Assembly (NCBI RefSeq): GCF_000423085.1
Contig: NZ_KE383974.1
Location: forward strand, 158,400 to 208,562
Source of the DNA: Granulicoccus phenolivorans DSM 17626 = NBRC 107789 = JCM 15570
GTDB taxonomy: Bacteria; Actinomycetota; Actinomycetes; Propionibacteriales; Propionibacteriaceae
DNA length: 50,163 nt
Direction: 5' to 3'
Part shown: positions 23,897 through 32,754 of the stretch, one piece after another
Layout: each line of letters opens with the position of its first letter
How positions within the stretch are numbered: the first letter of the stretch is position 1
Translations under genes and position numbers: made by a program
The notes under the pieces: generated by a model
The model's input: the letters and a program-made list of their open reading frames with translations, nothing else
The model's database searches: none
What the model was told of the DNA's origin: nothing

Positions 23897-25963
23897 TCAG
23901 CGCGACTGGGTGGCGCGCTGCCCGGCCCGGGTCGCGGTGGCGTTCCAGGCCTGATCGGTGAAGTCCAGCTTGTCGGCGTTGTTCAGCAGGTAGACCAGCT
24001 TCTTGTCCGCCACGACCACCGCGACGCGGTAGCGGGCCTGCTGACCGCCCTCCAGCTTCTGGGTGACCGTGGAGGTGAAGCCCTTCACGGTGACGCCGCT
24101 GACCTGGGTCTCGAAGGGCGCCGGGGTGGTCGCCTGACCGGTCAGGGTGCTCTGCTGGCACCGGCTCAGCCCCTGGGAGATCCGGTCGGACAGACCAGTG
24201 GCATCGCCATTGGAGCCGAAGGTCAGCAGCACTTCATCGGCCCCGAACCCGGTCGGCGCGGCGGGATCGTCGCGCAGCAGGTAGGTCCGCTGGCCCTTGT
24301 CGGTGGTGCCCGACACGGTCCCCAGGTCGACCCCCTCACAGCCGGTGCCGGAACGGATGTTCAGGTCCTTGGTGACCGGGGTCGCGTTCCACGAACCCAC
24401 CCCGTCGCTGAGCCGCGGCAGGTCGTTGGGAACCATGAAGCCGGGCGCATCGCCGGCCGGCGGCGGCACGGTCTCGGCGCTGGCCAGGGCCGAACCGGCG
24501 CACAGGCCGCCGACCGAACCGCACTGGCTGTTCACGACCTCGCCGATGGCATTGGTCAGCTGGGGCCGGTTCATCGGCTCCTTGAGCCGGTGGGCGTCGA
24601 AGATGTTCACCGTCCGGCCGGTCCGCACGATGATGATCGTGTGGTACTGCGGGGTCTGCTCCCGCAGCATCAGCCGTACGCCGACCGCCTGATCACCCAG
24701 GTCGTGGAAGCCCAGGCCCGACTCGATGTAGTACGGGGTGCCGGTGCAGGCACCGATCTCGGCGCTGCGGAAGTTGAACACCTTCTGGGCGTCCTCGACG
24801 GTGGCGAAGGTATCGGCGCGATGCAGCAACGCGGACTTGTCGTCGCCGGAGGCAGTCAGCGTCCGCAGGTAGGTGATCTGCGGGCCGGGCTGGCCCGAGG
24901 GCTGCGGCGCCACACAGGGGGCGCTGGCCGACTTGTCGGTGATCCCGGTATCGGTCCCGGTCACCGACCAGTCCCGGGTGGAATCGACCGTCTTCGCCTG
25001 GGCCTGGCTGAGCAGCATCTCCTGGGTCAGCGGCGGCCCGGGCTCGGAGTTGGTGGCGCTGCTGGGCGACTGGTTCGCGGTCTGCGCGGACTTGCCCAGG
25101 GTCCACACGCCGAAGCTGGCGACCAGGGCCACGATGATGATTCCGGCGGCGATCGAGACCCCGACCGCGACCATGTTGCGCTTGGAGCGCTTCTTCTTCG
25201 GCTTCTCCGCGGTGGTGGGGTCGGCGTCCGCGCTGGCGCCCCGGGCGGCGGCACCGGCCGGCAGAACCTTGGTGCTCTCGGTATCCTCGTTCTCGACGTC
25301 GACCGGCGTCTGCGGCCCCTGCGACGACCGGGACTCCTCGCGCTTGGCCCGCAGCCGCTTGAACGGATTGCGTTCCTTCTGCTCCGGCTCGGCGACCCGA
25401 CGGCCCTGCGGCTCCTCGGGGGCCTGCTGTTCCGGCTCCGGCTTCGGCGCGAACGGATTGACCGGACGCTCTGCCTCGTTCTCCTCGCGGCGCGGCGGCA
25501 CCGGGGCATCCACCACCGGCTCGGCGCGTACGCTCAGCGCGCGCGGCGCGGTCGGGCGACCGGATTCGGGAGTCGGGGTCTGCGGCGGGGTCTGTTGCGG
25601 AGCCTGCGGCGGGGTTTGTTGTGGAGCCTGCGGCTGGGTCTGTTGTGGAGCCTGCGGCTGGGTCTGTTGCGCAGCCTGCGGCGGGGGAGGGGCCATCGCG
25701 GGCCCCGGGCCGGCATCGGTGACCACGGGATTGATCGAGGTCTCATCCATCGACCCGTCCGAGGCGAATCCGCGACCACGCCGCGGCGCACCGGAGTCGG
25801 TGGCACCGGCGTCCGTGTCGGAATCGTTAGCCGCGAAACCGGCGGCGCGACGCCCTGGTGGCGTAGGCTCCACTCCGCGCTCCTGCTCCGGTCCTGCCGG
25901 TTCGTCGACCGGGCCGGCGGCGCGGCGCGGCCGGTAGGCGGACGCGTCCTCGTCGTTGCTCAT
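23897..25963 (-). CDS. Single-pass membrane protein with Pro/Gln-rich cytoplasmic region and duplicated sensor-like domain
   Basis: A 688-residue protein. Residues 1-262 are disordered and cytoplasmic, with a Pro/Gln repeat (about 95-130), two NPF motifs (NPFAP, NPFKRLR) and a Lys/Arg cluster (KPKKKRSKRN). One helix (about 264-289) follows, then an extracytoplasmic region with two related halves: each has a TYL strand, a Cys helix (GACTG; SRCQQ) and a closing strand (IIIVRTGRTVNIF; VAVVVADKKLVYLL). The halves resemble the PknH-type sensor domain of mycobacterial membrane proteins; this is inference. AAGGAG precedes the ATG. It occupies the place of Rv0954 between sucCD and perM in mycobacteria, though on the opposite strand. 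No function is known to me. Confidence 0.78.
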   Translation of the reverse strand: MSNDEDASAYRPRRAAGPVDEPAGPEQERGVEPTPPGRRAAGFAANDSDTDAGATDSGAPRRGRGFASDGSMDETSINPVVTDAGPGPAMAPPPPQAAQQTQPQAPQQTQPQAPQQTPPQAPQQTPPQTPTPESGRPTAPRALSVRAEPVVDAPVPPRREENEAERPVNPFAPKPEPEQQAPEEPQGRRVAEPEQKERNPFKRLRAKREESRSSQGPQTPVDVENEDTESTKVLPAGAAARGASADADPTTAEKPKKKRSKRNMVAVGVSIAAGIIIVALVASFGVWTLGKSAQTANQSPSSATNSEPGPPLTQEMLLSQAQAKTVDSTRDWSVTGTDTGITDKSASAPCVAPQPSGQPGPQITYLRTLTASGDDKSALLHRADTFATVEDAQKVFNFRSAEIGACTGTPYYIESGLGFHDLGDQAVGVRLMLREQTPQYHTIIIVRTGRTVNIFDAHRLKEPMNRPQLTNAIGEVVNSQCGSVGGLCAGSALASAETVPPPAGDAPGFMVPNDLPRLSDGVGSWNATPVTKDLNIRSGTGCEGVDLGTVSGTTDKGQRTYLLRDDPAAPTGFGADEVLLTFGSNGDATGLSDRISQGLSRCQQSTLTGQATTPAPFETQVSGVTVKGFTSTVTQKLEGGQQARYRVAVVVADKKLVYLLNNADKLDFTDQAWNATATRAGQRATQSR
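25580..25675. repeat. Four 24-bp tandem repeats encoding a Pro/Gln tract
   Basis: Four consecutive 24-mers resembling ctgcggctgggtctgttgtggagc, plus a 12-base partial copy, lie inside the minus-strand gene and encode the octad APQQTxPQ. Copies differ at one to three positions. Slippage could change the length of the disordered cytoplasmic tail without breaking the reading frame. Confidence 0.85.
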
Positions 25964-26077
25964 ATGTCACTCCTTCCCGAAGTGGGCACCCATCCCACTG
26001 GTGTCCCACTGGTCACGGGCGCTTCGACTTTACCCGAGAACCGAGTGTCCCTGCGAGTCTGCACGGTTCGCTTCCGG

Positions 26078-26083
26078 CACAAT
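26078..26083 (+). promoter_or_regulatory. Putative -10 (CACAAT) for perM-like gene
   Basis: GGCACAAT ends eight bases before the ATG at 26092, and no ribosome-binding sequence lies between. The same GGCACAAT occurs at the same place before trpS. Confidence 0.4.
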
Positions 26084-26091
26084 CGAGCGCA

Positions 26092-27366
26092 ATGGCGAGC
26101 TTGAATCCCTCTTCTCGGCGTGATTCCCGGGTCCGACTCGAGATCCACGGCACCGATGACCCTGACGCCCTCGACACCACTGTCGAGGACGAGCCCACGC
26201 TACCGTGGTGGGCCTCCTCCGCGCTGGCCGGTGTCGGCGCCGCACTGTTCGGCTGGGTCCTGCTGACCGGCCTGGCCCTGATCGGGTGGGGTGCCGCAGC
26301 CGGGTCCCTCGGCGGCGCGGTGCGCGGCGGCACCCAGATCTGGCTGCTCGCCCAGGGCGGGGGCCTGTTCCTGGACCAGACCAGTTGGACGCTGCCCCCA
26401 CTCGCCCTGACCCTGCTGCTCGGGGTCGGCCTGGCGCTGCTGACCGCCTGGGTCGCCCGCGCCGAGGCCGCGGCTGCCCGGGCGGAGGACCCGGATGCCG
26501 ATATCGGCCGGCTGGTCCGCAACGTGGCCGGGCTCACCTGGTTGTCGTATGTGACCGTCGTCACGGTGGTCGCCACGATCGTCGGGCCGCCCAGCCAGGG
26601 GGCCCGGACGCTGGTCGGGTCAGCCCTGCTGGGGGCGGTCGCGACCTACCTCGGGGCGCTGCGCGGGGCCCGGCACGACCCACGCGGCTCGTGGCCGGAC
26701 TGGCTGCGACCGGTCCCGCGGGCCGCGGCGTACGCCTCGGCGGTGCTGCTCGCCGGTGGGGCGGCGCTCTGGGTCTTCTGGCTGATCCGCGGTTTCGGGC
26801 AGGTCTCCGCCCTCAACGGGGATCTGGAACTGGGGATCTGGCCGGCGATCCTGGTGCTCGGGGCCGAACTTGCCTACCTGCCCAATCTGCTGCTGTGGGG
26901 GGTGGCGTACGTGTCCGGGGCCGGGTTCCGGATCGGCACCGACACGGTTGTCGCGGTGACCGGCAGCAATCTCGGGGCGCTCCCGGCGATCCCGGTCCTC
27001 GGCGCCCTGCCGAACGGGACGGCCGGTTGGCCGAACCTGGGCTGGTTCGCGATCCCGGTGCTGGCCGGGGTGGTGGCCGCGGTCTGGTTGATGCGCAGCC
27101 AGCCGTGGCTGCGGGCCGAGACCGCCGCACTCAGCTGCGGGGCGGCCGGACTGCTCGCCGGGCTGGTCGTGCTCCTCGCCTGCGCCCTGGCCACCGGGGA
27201 CCTGGGCACCGGCCGGCTGGCCGGGGTGGGCGCCCGGATTCCTCAGGTCGCGATGATCCTGCCGCCCCTGCTCGGCCTGACCGCGGCCCTGGTCGGACTG
27301 GTCTGGGGCGTGCTGCGTGCCCGCCGCGCGGCGGACGGCCTGCCCGTGCTGGAGTCGGGCCGCTAG
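26092..27366 (+). CDS. PerM-like integral membrane protein (DUF6350)
   Basis: A 424-residue protein with a polar N-terminus of about 40 residues and roughly ten hydrophobic helices, short loops and an Arg/Ala-rich cytoplasmic segment near residues 125-145. Position between sucCD and purN-purH matches mycobacterial perM (Rv0955), a DUF6350 membrane protein linked to cell division and persistence; the assignment rests on synteny and topology rather than a detailed alignment. Its stop TAG is part of a TAGAGT hexamer that may be the purN promoter. It may be read from a leaderless transcript. Confidence 0.82.
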   Translation: MASLNPSSRRDSRVRLEIHGTDDPDALDTTVEDEPTLPWWASSALAGVGAALFGWVLLTGLALIGWGAAAGSLGGAVRGGTQIWLLAQGGGLFLDQTSWTLPPLALTLLLGVGLALLTAWVARAEAAAARAEDPDADIGRLVRNVAGLTWLSYVTVVTVVATIVGPPSQGARTLVGSALLGAVATYLGALRGARHDPRGSWPDWLRPVPRAAAYASAVLLAGGAALWVFWLIRGFGQVSALNGDLELGIWPAILVLGAELAYLPNLLLWGVAYVSGAGFRIGTDTVVAVTGSNLGALPAIPVLGALPNGTAGWPNLGWFAIPVLAGVVAAVWLMRSQPWLRAETAALSCGAAGLLAGLVVLLACALATGDLGTGRLAGVGARIPQVAMILPPLLGLTAALVGLVWGVLRARRAADGLPVLESGR

Positions 27367-27369
27367 AGT
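27364..27369 (+). promoter_or_regulatory. Putative -10 (TAGAGT) for leaderless purN
   Basis: TAGAGT ends six bases before the purN GTG and overlaps the stop codon of the perM-like gene. The intervening bases (CAACGC) hold no ribosome site. Confidence 0.4.
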
Positions 27370-27375
27370 CAACGC

Positions 27376-27978
27376 GTGGCCTTTCGACTGGTGGTGCTGA
27401 TCTCGGGATCGGGCACGTTGCTGCAAGCCCTGCTCGACGCCACCGCCGACGGGACCGTGCCCGCGCAGGTGGTCGCGGTCGGCAGCGACCGTGCCGACGC
27501 GTACGGCCTGCAACGCGCGCAGCGCTGCGAAGTGCCCACCTTCGTCCATCCCTTCGTCAAGGGCGGCGACCGGGCCGCCTGGGACGCCGAACTGACCGCC
27601 CTGGTGGCTGCCCATGAGCCGGATCTGGTGGTCAGTGCCGGCTTCATGAAACTGGTCGGACCCACCTTCCTGGACCGCTTCGGCGGCCGGATGATCAATA
27701 CCCATCCCGCGCTGCTGCCGAGTTTTCCCGGGATGCACGGCGCCCGGGACGCCCTGGCGTACGGGGTGAAGGTGACCGGGGCAACGGTCTTCCAGGTGGA
27801 CGCCGGGGTCGACACCGGCAAGATCCTCGCCCAGGCGCCGGTCGAGGTCCACGAGGGCGACACCGTGGAGACCCTGCACGAGCGCATCAAAGTTGTGGAA
27901 CGGGCCCTGCTGCTGCAGACCGTCACCGAGTTGGCCCGCAACCGGACCCCCGAACCGAAAGAGGAGCGTCATGAGTGA
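27376..27978 (+). CDS. purN: Phosphoribosylglycinamide formyltransferase
   Basis: Transfers a formyl group from 10-formyl-THF to GAR, the third step of purine synthesis. The 200-residue protein has the nucleotide loop [11 protein letters not shown] (residues 9-19) and the active-site strand [13 protein letters not shown] with the catalytic Asn and His, then GVDTGKIL with the catalytic Asp. It starts at GTG without a ribosome site. Its end overlaps purH by eight bases, so the two are coupled. Confidence 0.96.
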   Translation: MAFRLVVLISGSGTLLQALLDATADGTVPAQVVAVGSDRADAYGLQRAQRCEVPTFVHPFVKGGDRAAWDAELTALVAAHEPDLVVSAGFMKLVGPTFLDRFGGRMINTHPALLPSFPGMHGARDALAYGVKVTGATVFQVDAGVDTGKILAQAPVEVHEGDTVETLHERIKVVERALLLQTVTELARNRTPEPKEERHE

Positions 27979-29545
27979 AACCCCCGAGCAGACCCGCAAG
28001 CCGATCCGGCGGGCGCTGGTCTCGGTGTACGACAAGGCCCGGCTGGCCGAACTCGGCACCGCGTTGGGAGCGGCCGGGGTCCAGATCGTCTCCACCGGCT
28101 CCACCGCCCGCAACCTGGCCGAGGCCGGCGTGGCGGTGACCCCGGTCGAGGAGCTCACCGGCTTCCCCGAATGCCTCGACGGGCGGGTGAAGACGCTGCA
28201 TCCCAAGGTGCATGCCGGGATCCTGGCCGACCTGCGGCTGGAGACCCACCGGGCCCAGCTCGCCGACCTCGGGATCGAACCGTTCGACCTGGTCGTGGTC
28301 AACCTGTACCCCTTCGCCGAGACCGTGGCCTCCGGCGCCACCGAGGACGAGTGCGTCGAGCAGATCGACATCGGCGGCCCCACGATGGTGCGCGCCGCGG
28401 CGAAGAACCATCCCTCGGTGGCGATCGTGACCTCCCCGGACCAGTACGACGCTCTGCTGGAGGCGGTCGGCGCCGGCGGCACCACGCTCGAGCAGCGCAA
28501 GCAGTTGGCGGCCGCCGCGTTCAGGCACACCGCTGACTACGACATCGCGGTGGCCTCCTGGATGGGCAGCGTGCTCACCGATTCCTCCGCCGGGGACGGC
28601 TTCCCGTCCTGGATCGCCGGCTCCTGGAACAAGGTCGGGACGCTGCGCTACGGCGAGAACTCCCACCAGCCCGCCGCCCTGTACGCCGACCCGGCCGGCC
28701 CCGAGGGGATCACCCAGGCCGTGCAGCACCACGGTAAGGCGATGAGCTACAACAACTACACCGATGGCGACGCCGCCTACCGGGCCGCCTACGACTTCAT
28801 CCAGCCGTGCGTGGCGATCATCAAGCATGCCAACCCCTGCGGGATCGCGACCGGGATCGACATCGCCGACGCCCATCGCAAGGCGCACGCCTGTGACCCG
28901 GTCAGCGCGTTCGGTGGGGTGATCGCGACCAATCGCCCGGTCACCGTCGAAATGGCCGAGCAGGTCAAGGACATTTTCACCGAGGTGCTGATCGCGCCCG
29001 GCTACGCGGACGGCGCGCTGGAGGTGCTGCAGGCCAAGAAGAACATCCGGCTGCTCACCGCCCCGGCGTACGTCCATCGCGCGCGCAACCTGCACCCGAT
29101 CTCCGGGGGCGCGCTGCTCCAGGCCCCGGACCGGATCGACGCCGCCGGCGACGACCCGGCGAGCTGGACCCTGGCCTCCGGGACCGCGGCCGATCCGCAG
29201 ACGATGGCCGACCTGCTGTTCGCCTGGCGGGCGGTTCGTGCGGTCAAGTCGAACGCGATCCTGCTGGCCAGTGACGGCGCCTCGGTCGGGGTCGGCATGG
29301 GACAGGTGAACCGGGTCGACTCCTGCCGGCTCGCCGTCGAGCGTTCCGACGGCCGGGCCGACGGTGCGGTGGCCGCCTCGGATGCGTTCTTCCCGTTCTC
29401 CGACGGCCCGCAGATCCTGATCGACGCCGGGGTGAAGGCGATCGTTCAGCCGGGCGGCTCGATCCGGGACGAGGAGACCATCAAGGCCTGCCAGGACGCC
29501 GGGGTCACCATGTACTTCACCGGTACCCGGCACTTCTTCCACTGA
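27971..29545 (+). CDS. purH: Bifunctional AICAR formyltransferase / IMP cyclohydrolase
   Basis: A 524-residue enzyme for the last two steps to IMP. The N-terminal IMP cyclohydrolase (MGS-like) domain begins [13 protein letters not shown] and has [14 protein letters not shown] and [20 protein letters not shown]; the C-terminal transformylase carries the catalytic Lys-His in IKHANPCG and ends with PGGSIRDEE and TGTRHFFH, the family's usual terminus. GAGGAG precedes the ATG by four bases, inside the end of purN. folD follows after 25 bases, placing formyl-folate supply beside its users. Confidence 0.97.
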   Translation: MSETPEQTRKPIRRALVSVYDKARLAELGTALGAAGVQIVSTGSTARNLAEAGVAVTPVEELTGFPECLDGRVKTLHPKVHAGILADLRLETHRAQLADLGIEPFDLVVVNLYPFAETVASGATEDECVEQIDIGGPTMVRAAAKNHPSVAIVTSPDQYDALLEAVGAGGTTLEQRKQLAAAAFRHTADYDIAVASWMGSVLTDSSAGDGFPSWIAGSWNKVGTLRYGENSHQPAALYADPAGPEGITQAVQHHGKAMSYNNYTDGDAAYRAAYDFIQPCVAIIKHANPCGIATGIDIADAHRKAHACDPVSAFGGVIATNRPVTVEMAEQVKDIFTEVLIAPGYADGALEVLQAKKNIRLLTAPAYVHRARNLHPISGGALLQAPDRIDAAGDDPASWTLASGTAADPQTMADLLFAWRAVRAVKSNAILLASDGASVGVGMGQVNRVDSCRLAVERSDGRADGAVAASDAFFPFSDGPQILIDAGVKAIVQPGGSIRDEETIKACQDAGVTMYFTGTRHFFH

Positions 29546-29570
29546 TTCCCGCGAGGACCGAGGAGACACT

Positions 29571-30425
29571 GTGACGGCACAGAAACTGGACGGCAAGGCC
29601 TGCGCGGCGACCATCAAGGACGAACTGCGCGCCCGGGTGGCCGACCTGCGGGAGCAGGGCATCGTGCCCGGACTGGGCACCATCCTGGTCGGGGACGACC
29701 CGGGCAGTCAGATCTACGTCAACGGCAAGCACCGCGACTGCGCCCAGGTCGGGATCGAATCGATCCGGATCGATCTGCCCGCCGACGCCACCGAGGAGCA
29801 ACTGGCCGAGGCGATCGACGGGCTCAACCAGAACCCGGCATGCACCGGCTACATCGTCCAGTTGCCGCTGCCCAAGCATCTGGACGAACAGCGGGCGCTC
29901 ACCATGATCGACCCGGACAAGGACGCCGACGGGCTGCATCCGACCAGCCTGGGCAAGTTGGTGCTGGGCATCCCCGGCCCGCTGCCGTGCACCCCGCGCG
30001 GGATCGTGGAACTGCTGCGGCGCAGCGGCATCACCATCGCCGGCGCGGAGGTCTGTGTCGTCGGGCGCGGCATCACCGTGGGTCGCCCGCTCGGGCTGCT
30101 GCTGACCCGACGCAGTGAGAACGCCACGGTCACCCTGTGCCACACCGGCACCCGGAACCTGGCCGAGCACACCCGGGGCGCCGACATCGTCGTGGCGGCG
30201 GCCGGGGTGCCGGGGATGATCACCGCGGACATGATCAAGCCGGGCGCGGCCCTGGTCGACGTGGGGATCACCCGCAACGCCGAGGGCAAGCAGGTCGGCG
30301 ACTTCGACGAAGGGGTCTGGGAGGTTGCCGACTGGGTGACCCCGAATCCCGGCGGGGTGGGCCCGATGACCCGGGCCATGTTGCTGCAGAACGTCGTGGA
30401 TCGCGCGGCCGTCCTGGCGGGTTGA
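29571..30425 (+). CDS. folD: Methylene-THF dehydrogenase / methenyl-THF cyclohydrolase
   Basis: A 284-residue bifunctional enzyme that makes 10-formyl-THF for purN, purH and formyl-Met synthesis. The catalytic lysine is Lys53 in YVNGKHRDC, Tyr49 is its partner, and VQLPLP and NPGGVGPMT are the family signatures; the NADP loop is [19 protein letters not shown] precedes the GTG start. The stop shares one base with the next gene's ATG (TGATG). Confidence 0.97.
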   Translation: MTAQKLDGKACAATIKDELRARVADLREQGIVPGLGTILVGDDPGSQIYVNGKHRDCAQVGIESIRIDLPADATEEQLAEAIDGLNQNPACTGYIVQLPLPKHLDEQRALTMIDPDKDADGLHPTSLGKLVLGIPGPLPCTPRGIVELLRRSGITIAGAEVCVVGRGITVGRPLGLLLTRRSENATVTLCHTGTRNLAEHTRGADIVVAAAGVPGMITADMIKPGAALVDVGITRNAEGKQVGDFDEGVWEVADWVTPNPGGVGPMTRAMLLQNVVDRAAVLAG

Positions 30426-30748
30426 TGGCCGAGCCGACCGAACCGGCCGAGCCGACCGAACCGACCGAACCGCCGGGACGCCGATCCGAGAGTCCCTGGG
30501 CCCTGCTCGGGGTCCTGGCGGTGGTCGTCTTCGGGCTGGTGCTGGTTCAGGTGAATCACTGGCGCTGGGGCAGCGGCCTGGTCGGGGCGGCCCTGGTGCT
30601 CGGTGGGATGCTGCGGCTGGTGCTGCCGGCGCGCTGGGCCGGGCTGTTGAAGGTACGCAGCCGGGCGGTCGACGTGTCGATCATGATCGCGCTGGGCATC
30701 GGGATCGGCCTGCTGGCGATCTCGGTCCCGGCGCTGCGCCCGCGCTGA
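30425..30748 (+). CDS. DUF3017 membrane protein
   Basis: A 107-residue protein whose ATG overlaps the folD stop. A short Pro/Glu/Thr repeat (TEPAEPTEPTEP, residues 4-15) precedes three hydrophobic helices (about 25-42, 48-63 and 82-101). DUF3017 proteins are small actinobacterial membrane proteins found directly after folD; their function is unknown. The assignment rests on size, topology and position. Confidence 0.8.
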   Translation: MAEPTEPAEPTEPTEPPGRRSESPWALLGVLAVVVFGLVLVQVNHWRWGSGLVGAALVLGGMLRLVLPARWAGLLKVRSRAVDVSIMIALGIGIGLLAISVPALRPR

Positions 30749-30760
30749 CCGGGCGCGGGC
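30738..30760. terminator. Hairpin between DUF3017 and DUF4190 genes
   Basis: GCCCGCGC (30738-30745) and GCGCGGGC (30753-30760) form an 8-bp stem with the DUF3017 stop codon in its 7-nt loop. The right arm ends one base before the stop of the convergent gene. Confidence 0.55.
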
Positions 30761-31282
30761 TCAGCGGATGATGGCCATCAGCAGGAACAACGCCCACAGT
30801 GCGGTCAGCGCACCGCCCACGGCCATCCCGGCGATCGCCATGCCCCGGCCGGTGTACCGGTCGGGATGCTCGTTGACCTGGCGGTAGCCGGCGATGCCGA
30901 AGCCGAGCGCGAACGGGGCGGTGATGCCACAGAACACGGTTGCGATCGACATCACCACCGCGGTGATCGCCAACGGCGAGTTGGCCCGGGTCGGCGCCGG
31001 CTGGTAGACCACCGGCTGATAGCTCATCGGCGGCGGCGCGGACTGCTCGGAGTAGTAACCCGCGGAGTAGTTCGCATTGGCGTCGTAGCTGGGGAAGTAG
31101 CTGGCCGTCGGGGTCGGATCGGCCGGCTCGGTCGGGGCGGGGTTCGGTGCGGCGGGCTCGGCCGGCGGCGTACCCCAGGGATCGCCGGCGGGGCTCGGCC
31201 AGGCGTCGGCCCCGGCGGGAGTGACACCGTCGGCGTTGGTCGAGAACCGGTTCGGACCGTCGCTCGGGTAGTTCTGACTCAT
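30761..31282 (-). CDS. DUF4190-type membrane protein
   Basis: A 173-residue protein. Residues 1-95 are Pro/Ala/Asn/Tyr-rich and disordered (YPSDGPNRF, SYQPVVYQP). The C-terminal part has two hydrophobic helices separated by GYRQVNEHPDRYTGRGMAIAGMAVGG, the pattern of DUF4190 domains (PLAITAVVMSI, LGFGIAGYRQ). These are found in many actinobacterial membrane proteins without known function. AAGGA lies seven bases before the ATG at 31282. Confidence 0.82.
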   Translation of the reverse strand: MSQNYPSDGPNRFSTNADGVTPAGADAWPSPAGDPWGTPPAEPAAPNPAPTEPADPTPTASYFPSYDANANYSAGYYSEQSAPPPMSYQPVVYQPAPTRANSPLAITAVVMSIATVFCGITAPFALGFGIAGYRQVNEHPDRYTGRGMAIAGMAVGGALTALWALFLLMAIIR

Positions 31283-31461
31283 CTGAGATCCTTCCTCGGC
31301 TCGCGAGCGGAGTGCGCACCCCTGGGGCGTGCCGACCAGCTTATCGGTTCGGCCAAATGCGCCCGCCCGGCCGACCCCGGCGCCGACCGGTTCGGACCCG
31401 GGTGGCAGAGTCGGTTGCGTCATCCCGACACGCACCACCAGACCCCCGCAAGGAGACGACC

Positions 31462-31857
31462 ATGGCCCGTCCTGTCCACTTCGAAATCCAGGCCGACGAT
31501 GTCGAGCGCGCCAAGAACTTCTACGCCGAAGTGTTCGGCTGGGCCTTCGAGGACTACTCCGGCACCACCGGATCCCCGTACTTCGGCGTCCTCACCGGCA
31601 ACGACAACGAGCCCGGCATCAACGGCGGTCTGCTGCAGCGCCCGGCCGCCGCGCCCGGTCGCGAGCAGGGCACCAACGCCGCGGTGCTGACGATGCAGGT
31701 GGCGGACTACGACGCCACCCTCGAAGCGATCCTGGCCCACGGCGGCGAGGTCGCGATGCCGAAGTTCGCGCTGAAGGGGATGGCCTGGCAGGGCTACTTC
31801 ATCGACACCGAGGGCAACACCTTCGGGATCCACCAGCCCGACGAGAACGCGGCCTGA
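31462..31857 (+). CDS. VOC (glyoxalase/bleomycin-resistance fold) family protein
   Basis: A 131-residue protein with two beta-alpha-beta-beta-beta modules: HFEIQADDVERAKNFYAEVFGW at the N-terminus and the second module from VADYDATLEAILAHGGEV to YFIDTEGNTFGIHQ. His6 and the Glu/His of the closing strand may bind a metal. Substrates in the family are very diverse, so none is proposed. AAGGAG lies eight bases upstream of the ATG. Confidence 0.88.
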   Translation: MARPVHFEIQADDVERAKNFYAEVFGWAFEDYSGTTGSPYFGVLTGNDNEPGINGGLLQRPAAAPGREQGTNAAVLTMQVADYDATLEAILAHGGEVAMPKFALKGMAWQGYFIDTEGNTFGIHQPDENAA

Positions 31858-31866
31858 ACCCGGTCG

Positions 31867-31899
31867 GGGTGGGCCCCCGCGCATCGCGAGGGTCCACCC
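31867..31899. terminator. Bidirectional terminator between VOC gene and membrane protein gene
   Basis: A 15-bp stem (GGGTGGGCCCCCGCG with its complement, one G-T pair and one mismatch) closes a 3-nt CAT loop between the convergent stops. Confidence 0.7.
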
Positions 31900-31920
31900 A
31901 CCGCCGGGCAGGCCGGCGAC

Positions 31921-32583
31921 CTAGGACTGCAGGACCGGTGCCGGCAGGGGCCGCCGTGCCTTCCCCCGGCGCTCGGCCGGGGCCCGCCGCACCGCCAGAA
32001 AGACGCCGGCAACCAGACACCACAGCAGGAAGAAAAAGAAGGTGAAGTAGAGCGGGGCCAAAATCCCGCACACCCCGGCCACGGTGGCAAACAGTTTGAA
32101 CCACAGCGGCAGGCCGGTCCGCCAGCACAACACGGCGATGATGCCGATGAACAGGCCGGGAGCGCAGCCGCCGAGCAGGCCGGCAATCTCGCCGATGGTA
32201 TGGCCGATCGGCAGGGGGATGCCCGCAGTGATCTCGGGCCCGCCCTCGGCCGTGGCGACCGCCACCCCCGCGCCGAGGAACCAACCGGTGGTCCCGGTGG
32301 CCAGCGCGGCCAGGGCCAGCCCCCAGACCACGTCGCCCAGGTCGGCGAACTCGTCGCGGATGCCGCGTCCGAACAGCATCAGTCCCAGCAGACCGGCGAT
32401 GCCGAGGTACGCTGCGAGGAACAGGCGCCATTGGTTTCCCTGGGCCAGATAGTCGGTCACGACATCGGGACGGTAGGAACCGCCCGGCACCGGAGCCAGG
32501 ATCGCGGTGAGGACAGTGAGGACGGCGAAGGCGGCCAGGCCGATGCCCGCCGTTCGTGATCGAGTCATGCTTGATTGAGTCAT
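31921..32583 (-). CDS. Six-helix membrane protein of unknown function
   Basis: A 220-residue protein with about six hydrophobic helices (roughly residues 13-31, 51-70, 86-110, 125-155, 162-178 and 180-200) and a basic C-terminal tail (RRAPAERRGKARR). One helix has a run of Phe (TFFFFLLW). I recognise no family; size and topology resemble DUF4386-like proteins, but this is weak. It is divergent from a two-component pair that might regulate it. AAGGGAT precedes the ATG at 32583; an alternative ATG lies at 32568. Confidence 0.65.
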   Translation of the reverse strand: MTQSSMTRSRTAGIGLAAFAVLTVLTAILAPVPGGSYRPDVVTDYLAQGNQWRLFLAAYLGIAGLLGLMLFGRGIRDEFADLGDVVWGLALAALATGTTGWFLGAGVAVATAEGGPEITAGIPLPIGHTIGEIAGLLGGCAPGLFIGIIAVLCWRTGLPLWFKLFATVAGVCGILAPLYFTFFFFLLWCLVAGVFLAVRRAPAERRGKARRPLPAPVLQS

Positions 32584-32742
32584 GCTGGTGATCCCTTCGG
32601 GTGTGGACCGGCCGGGGTGGCCGATAGGTCCACGCTAGGAATCCGGGCGCCCGGGATCGTCCGCCCTGCGGGCCCCGCCGGTCGTCGCCGGGACGAGGAC
32701 GGTGTCCTCCCGAAGGAGGAAGTCGCCGGCGGGCGGAGGGGC

Positions 32743-32748
32743 TAGCGT
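32743..32748 (+). promoter_or_regulatory. Putative -10 (TAGCGT) for leaderless kinase gene
   Basis: TAGCGT ends six bases before the ATG at 32755 with no ribosome-binding sequence between. Confidence 0.45.
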
Positions 32749-32754
32749 GGGAAC

